Program-made: the position numbers and the translations under genes | The notes under the pieces: generated by a model | The model's input: the letters and a program-made list of their open reading frames with translations, nothing else | The model's database searches: none | Told to the model about the DNA's origin: nothing | Origin: Isoetes taiwanensis | Lineage: Eukaryota > Streptophyta > Lycopodiopsida > Isoetales > Isoetaceae | Length of the DNA stretch: 64,000 nt | Direction of reading: 5' to 3' | NCBI GenBank assembly: GCA_021234155.1 | Contig: JAJEKV010000259.1 | Span: 1-64,000 of the forward strand | Part shown: piece by piece, positions 57,400 to 64,000 of the stretch | Layout: each line of letters begins with the position of its first letter | Position numbering within the stretch: the stretch's first letter is position 1

Positions 57400-57475
57400 C
57401 GTACAAATTTATACCGACGTATAAATTTATATTGCCTCTGTCTAAATTTGTACCGCCTCTGTATAAATTTATACC
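57400..57475. repeat. Four phased palindrome variants upstream of the transposase gene
   Basis: Variants start at 57400, 57418, 57439 and 57460 with 14, 13, 13 and 15 of 16 positions matching GGTATAAATTTATACC. Spacing is 18, 21, 21, close to two helical turns, so bound proteins would lie on one face of the DNA. They end 25 bases before the ATG at 57500. Confidence 0.85.
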
Positions 57476-57499
57476 GTTCCACTCCTTCTACTGCTTACC

Positions 57500-60325
57500 A
57501 TGGACCGCGAAAAGCGGAAGGTTTCACCATCATTGGCTCCATGATAGCTTCCTCCATGTGTGATGTTCACCCCTCCTCCAGCGGACATTAGTTCCTCTTC
57601 AGTGGTGTTCTCATTGGACGATGATGTTGATTCAGCTTCGCCCGACTCTTACTTGCAGACTGTTTCTCCACTACTGTCCACTCCAATCCCTCCTGTACCT
57701 GAACGCAGACTACCTCTTCCCGTTCAGTTTACTCCACCTCCACCTGTACCTAAAAGGAGGCTACCTCCTCCTGTTCAGTTTACTCCATCTAGTACCTGAA
57801 CGCAGGCTATCTCCTCCTGTTCAGTTTACTCCAATCCCTTCCCCAGCCCAACGTCGACTTCCCTCACCTGTCCACTTCACTCCTGCGCCTTTGCAACTTA
57901 GTCCTTCCCCTTCTAACTCTACACATCCTGATCTTAGCGGTGGTAGTCATAAGCTTGCAACTCCTATGTTCTATGCCACTTCAGGAGCTGCTCAATTACG
58001 CCACCAACCTAGACTATTTTTTCCTAGGGACAGGCTCTCTCTTTCCTCTACAACATCAGCCTCTACACCTACTACTCTTATTTCAAATGAAGAATCATCT
58101 CGTGTAGTTCTCGTGTCTGATGAAGAAACACCTCGTGTAGGTTTTTCGGATGAGGATATAGCGCGATGAAAGATATTTTGTTCGAGTTCAAAGCTCCTGT
58201 TAGTCATAACCTCAAACAAGACTTACACAAGAAGGCTTGTACCTCACAAAGACGAAGGAAATTGATGGACGAGGGGCACTTGAGAGCAACTCATACAAAA
58301 CATTGTTGCTCGCAGCGCTGTTTACTATAGGTCTCCGAGAATTAAGACTACTCCGTGACAACTACAGTTCCATGACTTTACTAGAACAAAGAGGTTACTT
58401 AGCATTGAATATTAGACCAGACATAGGTGACAAGTTTTCTTACACAGCTGGTGGGCGCAGTGTCTGTCAAGCAGCCTTTAAAACGATTCATGCTTTAGGC
58501 ATCAGAAGACTTCATACATTGAAGAAATGGCTAGACAAGGACCCTGGCATCAACGACTACTGCCACACAGGAAGTGTCTCACGAATTCATGCACTTCAAT
58601 GTGTTTCTTGGATGGAAGGCTTCTTCAAAGAGTCTTGCGAGAAACTACCTAACAACCCAATGTACCATTTAAGTGATAACTTCACTAAACATGAAGTTTA
58701 TAACAACTACAAAGACTTATGTGTTGAAGCTGGTGAAAGGCATGTATGCCACTCTTACTTCACTGTCTTGTGGAAAAAGATTTGTACACTTGCATGTTGT
58801 TGGTGCCATGGTCTTCAATAGGAAACTTTCTTGCAAGACTTTCTTAAACTATCCAAACATTTCATGTTGATCCTACTCTCATTATTACAATCTTACACAA
58901 GATTCTTTCTAGTCTGGAGCATTTACCACCAGTTCTGTACCTCCAGCTAGACAACACAACGAGAGAGAATAAGAACCAAGCATTATTTACATACCGTGCT
59001 ATATTGAGAAACAAAATTTTCAAGAAAGTGAAGATTGGTTTTTTTCTTGTTGGGTACACACATGATCAAATTGATAGATGTTTAGTAGGTTCTCCAAACG
59101 TCTTGCTCGAAAGAAAGCACTTAGCCTGCCAGCAATGATTGATGTTATTCAAGAATCCTACAATCCTCGTCCAGAAATTGAGTTGTTGGGTGAGACTTAT
59201 GATTTCAAAGAACTGATTTTTTCAGAAAGACCTGTAGGTCACCGTGCTATTGAGCCTTTAAGAAATATCACGTTCTTGCATCAGATCAAAATCTCACTTA
59301 AAGATGGGAAAGCCAGCCTACAAGGCAAGAAATATGCTACATCGAAGAAGTGGCAGCCAGCAGAAGGAATTCAGTTCATTCGAACCATTCCTGATATTAC
59401 TTCTATGATCTCAGCGGAGCAAATGCCTTTAAAAAGCTTGAAAGAAGTCACGAGGAGTAAAAAGGAAGGGAGAGCCTTTCAACCAGACAAGTCGTTGGAT
59501 TGCATTGAAATGAGAATCTTGTCATGCTCTAACCATTTTGGAGAAGCAGGTACTTCATGGTGGCCTCAGTTTTTTGCTCAACAACGTGCGCTGCTCCATG
59601 CCATGTCACAAGGTCGCAGACCGATTGTCTTCAACTGGCTAAATGAAAATAAAATGGAACAAGTGCTGGCACAAAATGAAAATCCAGTGGAACAGGAACG
59701 GCTCGTGTCTAGCTCAGATGAAGATGATAGAGTGATTTATAAGGGCCCTAAACGCATGGCACAACATGTTGCTAGAGTTTTTGGTTCCGTCTCTGAGATT
59801 CAAAGAGGAATGCTTGTAGTTGTTCCAGCTAATGATGATGAGAGTGGGAAGCCATTCTGGTTGGCTAAAGTACTGGATGTAACCCGAGAGGATGGCATCC
59901 CTGTGAAACTAAAAGTACATTGGATGAGAACAAGTGGATTTAATGCATTTAATGGGACTTATAACATGGAGATGGTCAGAACTGGAGTGGGAAAGAGAGC
60001 CAAGACGAAAGCAAACGTTGGTACCATAGACCTTACTGAAGTGAAGGTGCTAGCATATGACTTCATTCTAACTGCTGCTAACAAGTTGCATGCTGTAACT
60101 CAAAAGTTGCTGAGGTCAGCATGTGGATTGGATAACGCACACAAAAAACATTCCAGAGATGATGACGAAGATTCACTGGTAGACAATGATGAAGAGGATC
60201 GTTCAAGCACATCCAGTTTTGAGAGTGAGGCCGGGGACACTAATAACTCTGATGATCTCGGTCTAAACGAGTCAGAGGATGAGATGCATCCCGACTTGCC
60301 TGCAAAATGTAAGTTTATTAGATAA
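57500..60325 (+). pseudogene. DUF7869-type presumed transposase
   Basis: An ATG at 57500 opens MDREKRK but two stops follow; the frame resumes at about 57560. A proline-rich part has about five repeats of VPxRRLPxPVQFTP (57690-57880) with a frameshift inside. Next comes RSVCQAAFKTIHALGIRRLHTL (about 58450-58530), typical of the domain ahead of DUF7869. DUF7869 follows in broken frames: HVVGAMVF near 58792, YLQLDNTTRENKNQ (58937-58980), KKVKIGFFLVGYTHDQIDR (59023-59078), then FSRFSKRLAR in the next frame. A 415-codon frame (59078-60325) completes it with PFWLAKVLDV and an acidic tail. Between WKKI and HVVGA, roughly 200 residues expected in the family are missing, an internal deletion. The transposase role is inferred from family context and position in a TIR element. 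Confidence 0.7.
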
Positions 60326-61474
60326 GGTATATATGTAAATAGAAAAAAGTTTAGTGCACAGACAATGTCAAAATGTATCACATTTTTGACAATTTTGTTC
60401 ATAAATTTTGTGATGTCTTTTAAAATGATATGGAGCATGCTAGGGGGAGTGAACAAGGGATTAAGGCAATGGGGCATAGGGACACCAATGGTTACAAGAA
60501 ATGACAAATAAAAGGGGCAAGATGTTAGGCCATATTCAACTATTAAAGCCAAGTATAGGGAGAAATACTTTCGTCAAAAGTAAAGCAACGAAATAAGGCA
60601 TGCAACTATTTTCTTAAAAGGGGAGACGAACTGGCAGACCAGGATTTGGAGAGCATGCCTTAATCTAAAAAAGGGGATCGATCTGTTATTAGAAGGGGCT
60701 GGCCAGCACAGAAAAAAAGGGAGGAGACTTCTGCCATTGAATCCGGCACCAGCAGCCGATTCCTGCCATCAATTTCGGCACCATCAAACCGGACTCTGGC
60801 TGTTGTTTCCAAAATCCGACCTGCAGGGACTCTAAGAAACTTGGGATCCAGACTTCAAGGTTTTTGCCTTTCTCTTGCAGCCGAAAATTGGATCAAGCCT
60901 AATCTATGTCGGTTTTATTGCCAAGCATATTAAAGCCCTTATGCTGTTGTAAATTGGAAGTTCATGTGCTAAAGGGGAATAAGCCTTGACCTTTCTTTTT
61001 CCTAAATCCCTTGGAATTGCCTTAATCTTTGGATCCGATTGGGTGGTAACTGGATGCTCCGTAGCTTGGTTGTGGAAACCAAGTACCTTTGTTATTGATC
61101 AAAGCTCTTAATGGACTCTAAGAACTATTTCTGTTGCTTCCTATCTATCTAACTGTGGTACAAAGTGGATAACATCTTTCAGAATCCTTAAACCATATCA
61201 CAAAACTTTGAATGCAACGTGTTCTTGTTATTCCAGTGCACTAGCTGTTTTCTATGATGTCTGTTTTTTCGCGTTTTTGAATTTTTTACTATTTTTCGAT
61301 ACCAACCTGGGGGGCTGAAATGGGTATCGGAGATTTTTTCATGAAAGCTAAGTTCAATTGCACCCCCCGAAAATGGTACCCAGAATGTCCTAAATGTCAC
61401 ACTTGTCACGCAAAAACCACGAAAATGGATCTTTTTTAGGGAATTTTAGGGAATCTTTTAAAAATTCCTTTTAA
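60326..61474. other. Right non-coding part of the DNA transposon
   Basis: No gene is recognised. 60523-61180 differs in style (TGTTAGGCC start, GC-richer, a TGGTACAAAGTGG stretch near 61155) and might be a secondary insertion such as a solo LTR. I could not find matching ends or a target duplication. 61260-61440, close to the right end, has CGGGGGG and CATGAAA segments that weakly mirror the left subterminal region at about 53745-53785. Confidence 0.4.
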
Positions 61475-61512
61475 AGTGCGTTTGGAGCAAATTAGTGCGT
61501 TTCAATTTAAAC
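61475..61512 (-). repeat. Right terminal inverted repeat and subterminal direct repeat
   Basis: The 24 bases at 61489-61512 end AATTTAAAC. AGTGCGTTT occurs at 61494-61502 and again at 61475-61483 in the same orientation, so the motif is doubled here as at the left end but arranged as a direct repeat. Confidence 0.88.
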
Positions 61513-62070
61513 TTTGTCATGACCATCTCCCTGCTGCAGCATGATACTCCGAAGAACAAAATCAGAAGCATCTGCTTTGATAATATATGGACACGACTGG
61601 TGCTATGGTAAAAACATGCTTCAAGATAACGAAACCAGTTTTTGCTTCCTCCATATAAATGGCACACCCTTTGCTATGAGGTGTGTCAAAGGAAAGAAGC
61701 TGAAATTGGAAAATATGAAAAAATACTGAATCTCTCAGTCTGAAGAAGGTAGTTGCTAATTCAAGACAGTATTGACAATTACATGATCCATAGAGAATCC
61801 ATACTCAGAAGCTTCTAGAGAAGCTGTCGAACATGCCTCTCGTGTTCTTCAAGAGTTTTAGAATAGACAAGGATATCATCCAGATAAATGATAACAAAGG
61901 TGTCCAAAAACTCCCAAAGATAGGCCATAGCTAAAACTCTGCTAGAGCATTGTTAAGTCCAAACGGCACAACTATATACTCAAAATGGCTATCCGAGTAC
62001 GAAATGTCGTCTTCCATTCATCACCCTCACGGATTCGGATAAGATTGTAGGCACCATTGTTATGTAGCTC
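61513..62070 (-). pseudogene. gypsy fragment, right of DNA transposon
   Basis: The minus strand gives reverse transcriptase (GAYNLIRIREGDEWKTTFRTR-like start, [23 protein letters not shown] in place of the [10 protein letters not shown] box after a frame change) and then RNase H (FRYLEACFYHSTS, with GVSCCSREMV before the break). It joins the fragment at 53148-53551 across the transposon. It matches 44210-44395 closely. Confidence 0.85.
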
Positions 62071-62190
62071 AGGAGAGTGGTCTTAGTGTTACTCTTGGTG
62101 GACTAGCATGGGTGTGTAAGTTTAGCAAATTATTGGCAAAGCAAGGCAATTAAATGGCAAAGATATCTTATATTGGCTATGGTTAAATAA

Positions 62191-62270
62191 GAATAGAATA
62201 GAATAGAATTATTGTCCCTAGTGCCCTGAGGCCCCCGGACTGATGTAGCATGGGCGAGCTCCCAAAGGGT
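62191..62270 (-). mobile_element. LINE 3' end with (TATTC)n tail
   Basis: On the minus strand, GGGCACTAGGGACAATAATTC runs into about four TATTC units (62209-62191). The same tail ends the LINE at 49969-50005. Only the 3' end is recognisable, so the copy is strongly truncated. Confidence 0.65.
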
Positions 62271-63240
62271 GTTAACTTTTAAGATTATTTAAAGGTTAGA
62301 CCTCCTAAGCCTTAATTTAAACTTACAGGTGCCAAAATTGAACAAAAGGATCAACGGCCTTTTTTCTAAAGGGACGGCTATCTATAATCGAATCTGCATC
62401 AAAATTAAGGGAACTCCATTGAATCAGCAGGGTGACCTGACCAGCGACCTCTCTAATAGTTTTGATAGTTCTACTACAACTTCCTTCGACGGATTAGCCA
62501 ATGATATTGTCCAAATCGATTAACTCTTTATGTGGAATCAAGATCCTTACTAGAGAATTTTCTATTGCTTAAATCCCTACTATAATCTGCCAGTTCTTAG
62601 CATCGATTGATTTAGTTGGATGGTGAATTGCCATAATTTTAGTTCAATTATTTGTTCTTTCTCTAGTTTTAATGAACTAGAGCGAGATCAATCTGAGTTA
62701 TTAGTGTAACTCGTATCAACTGATATCAGAGCCTATTAATTCCGCATCAGTTGACATTCATGACATCCAATTCAGGACCAACAGATGCAGAGATTTACTA
62801 GAAAGCAATTACCTCAGCTTATACAATGTCAAACTAGATGAGAATATGGGAATTCCTATGAACTTAAATCTTGGCATTGAAAACTTGATCAATGGATGTA
62901 GAACATTGACAATTATGGCATTTGAACCCATGCCCTTTCAGATTGGAGCCTAGATTCAACGCCTTAGATCACTTGGCCAAATTGTCTTGTAATGATTCCC
63001 AAGATGTACAGTTAAGCACGTTTTATTTTGTGATTAACTTCGTAGCAATTCATGATATTCAAATTCAATAGATTTTGTCACTTGATGAATATGACTAAAA
63101 GCCTAAAGGGTTTGCGTTTATCCTTGTGACATCCTTTAGTGAGTAGAGAGTATGACTCATCGATCAAGAAGAGCACTTTAAATATTGGACGATTTGTACC
63201 ATTCCTTTAATCCACACTAATTCTTTCTCTTCCATTTCAG
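62271..63240. other. Non-coding stretch with an LTR end
   Basis: About 62620-62727 matches, inverted, the fragment at 44035-44165, and TGATATCAGAGCC at about 62723-62735 resembles a primer-binding site for initiator Met-tRNA, so an LTR of an unidentified element ends here. A 64-codon frame at 62329-62523 has no motif I recognise. Confidence 0.45.
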
Positions 63241-63936
63241 TCTCCTTTTTTTTTTCCCCTTTTTTTTTTGAAGGTAAGGTTGCTACTTCTTATTGATATA
63301 AAAGTTATATACAAACAACGTATTGTCAGTACTATAGATGAACAACATTAGAGCACCCATAGTGTGATATGAAGCAGACGGACAATTCTGACATAACATC
63401 TTGCTATTGAGCCACATCTGTTTTGATTTCTTCTTCTTCCGGTAGGATATTACCCGTAGATCAACCCTATATAGGAACCCTAATCATGGTTTTTTTACTG
63501 AATTTCCACGTGGCAAATACTAGTCGGGCTGCCCAAGAATTTTCGATTCTTCGTCAGGGTCTGGATCAAGAATCCTGACCATGCCCAAGAACTTTAGCAT
63601 CTTGGTTGGGCTGTCATTTGATTCCATCCGTAGGCCATAAGTCGAGGCAAATTCCAAGGGCTGAGGGTGGAAGGAATCACACTAGTAAGCTTGGCCACAT
63701 GCCAAGGTTTCTTGGTAGCCTCCGTATATGCCTCCGTAGACGATTATGATACGAGAGAGGGCTGTGCATCCAATCTTAAGGGGCCTCTCGAGATAACAAC
63801 AGGTGAGAAACTGTTGTTCAATCTTCTTCTTCCTTTTCGCCTCTATCTCTTAACAACAGGTAACTGGCCTGTTAACAACGACAGTCAAGACACCCAGAAA
63901 AATGGTACACTAAAAATCGGGGCCTCTACCTCCAAA
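63241..63936. other. Non-coding stretch with a poly-T retroposed tail
   Basis: Poly-T runs at 63248-63270 followed by GAAGGTAAGGTTGCTACTTCTTATTGATATAAA resemble the reversed tails at 20913 and 26310, again probably a retroelement 3' end in minus orientation. A 92-codon plus-strand frame at 63667-63945 runs into the LINE tail and shows no motif. Confidence 0.4.
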
Positions 63937-64000
63937 ATAGAATAGAATAGAATAGAATAGAATAGAATAGAGTTATCGTCCACGGAGACCAATTGGCCTA
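63937..64000 (-). mobile_element. LINE 3' end with (TATTC)n tail, cut by window edge
   Basis: The last 30 bases, read on the minus strand, are TAGGCCAATTGGTCTCCGTGG and ACGATAACTC before about seven TATTC units. They correspond to TAGGCCAATTCGTGGACGCTAAAATC before the tail at 49969. The element body would continue beyond the right edge. Confidence 0.75.

Larger units (their letters stand above)
53552..61512. mobile_element. 7.96-kb DNA transposon with methyltransferase and DUF7869 genes
   Basis: The boundaries are set by two independent observations: 24-bp terminal inverted repeats, and a gypsy fragment interrupted exactly between them. In the gypsy homologue at about 44386-44400 the site encodes HELHPIAHH. 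Inside are two divergent genes: a minus-strand ParB-like/beta-class methyltransferase gene and a plus-strand presumed transposase with a DUF7869 domain. Palindromic 16-mers cluster in the non-coding parts. Both genes carry several lesions. The target duplication could not be resolved because the pre-insertion sequence has diverged by a few bases. I do not know a described superfamily with this combination; the DUF7869 family itself is known only as an uncharacterised eukaryotic domain. Confidence 0.85.

Noticed and set aside
54100-57475. Palindromes as a CRISPR array or MITE cluster
   Set aside because: The repeats have no unique spacers of constant size, are spread over two introns and a promoter, and are too short for MITEs.
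60523-61180. Solo LTR inside the DNA transposon
   Set aside because: A TG start and a TGGTACAAAGTGG stretch are suggestive, but I found neither a convincing CA end nor a target duplication.

Overview
The window reads as nuclear DNA of a land plant with a large genome full of transposable elements. The evidence is two intact plant-type A20/AN1 zinc-finger genes, a piece of plant mitochondrial small-subunit rRNA, chromodomain-bearing Ty3/gypsy elements, a Ty1/copia element primed by initiator Met-tRNA, a plant-type Helitron, LINEs, tRNA-derived SINEs and a Tourist-like MITE. I cannot name the species. The mixture of elements, especially the methyltransferase-bearing DNA transposon at the right, makes me lean to a fern, lycophyte, moss or gymnosperm rather than a flowering plant; that is inference. 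Only the two A20/AN1 genes look intact. Nearly every other coding trace is broken by stops and frameshifts.

Layout. 1-110: last codons of a divergent histone H3-like gene. 0.8-7.3 kb: decayed Ty3/gypsy chromovirus, plus strand. 8.2-9.9 kb: LTR-like, non-coding. 9.96-11.06 kb: mitochondrial rRNA fragment abutting LINE reverse transcriptase and endonuclease pieces (minus strand). 11.2-20.7 kb: (CT)n, tandem repeats and dispersed repeats. 20,743-25,979: complete but decayed Ty1/copia element with LTRs and the 5-bp target duplication AAGGA, inserted in one arm of an inverted repeat. 26-36 kb: SINE pair, MITE, several two-copy tandem duplications and a 50-bp-arm hairpin. 36.0-37.0 kb: A20/AN1 gene 1 (minus). 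40.0-43.0 kb: 5'-truncated Helitron ending in the canonical hairpin and CTAG. 43.2-46.4 kb: second Ty3/gypsy type. 48.7-50.0 kb: LINE 3' half with a (TATTC)n tail. 50.5-51.5 kb: A20/AN1 gene 2 (plus). 53.55-61.51 kb: a 7.96-kb DNA transposon nested in a minus-strand gypsy fragment. 61.5-64 kb: remaining gypsy fragment, LTR end and further LINE tails.

The most interesting part is the 53,552-61,512 element. It has 24-bp terminal inverted repeats (22 of 24 match) and two divergently arranged genes. The minus-strand gene has a ParB-like region followed by a beta-class DNA amino-methyltransferase (DIPYG, then DAFSGTGTT) and at least three introns. The plus-strand gene encodes a DUF7869-type presumed transposase (LDNTTRENKN, then VGYTHDQID) with a proline-rich N-terminus. 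About 14 copies of the 16-bp palindrome GGTATAAATTTATACC or close variants lie in the divergent promoter region, in two introns and just 3' of the methyltransferase gene; none falls in an exon I can recognise. My working idea is a transposon carrying its own prokaryote-derived modification enzyme together with a repeated palindromic site, either bound or methylated by an element protein. Both genes are damaged here, so intact relatives elsewhere would be needed to test this.
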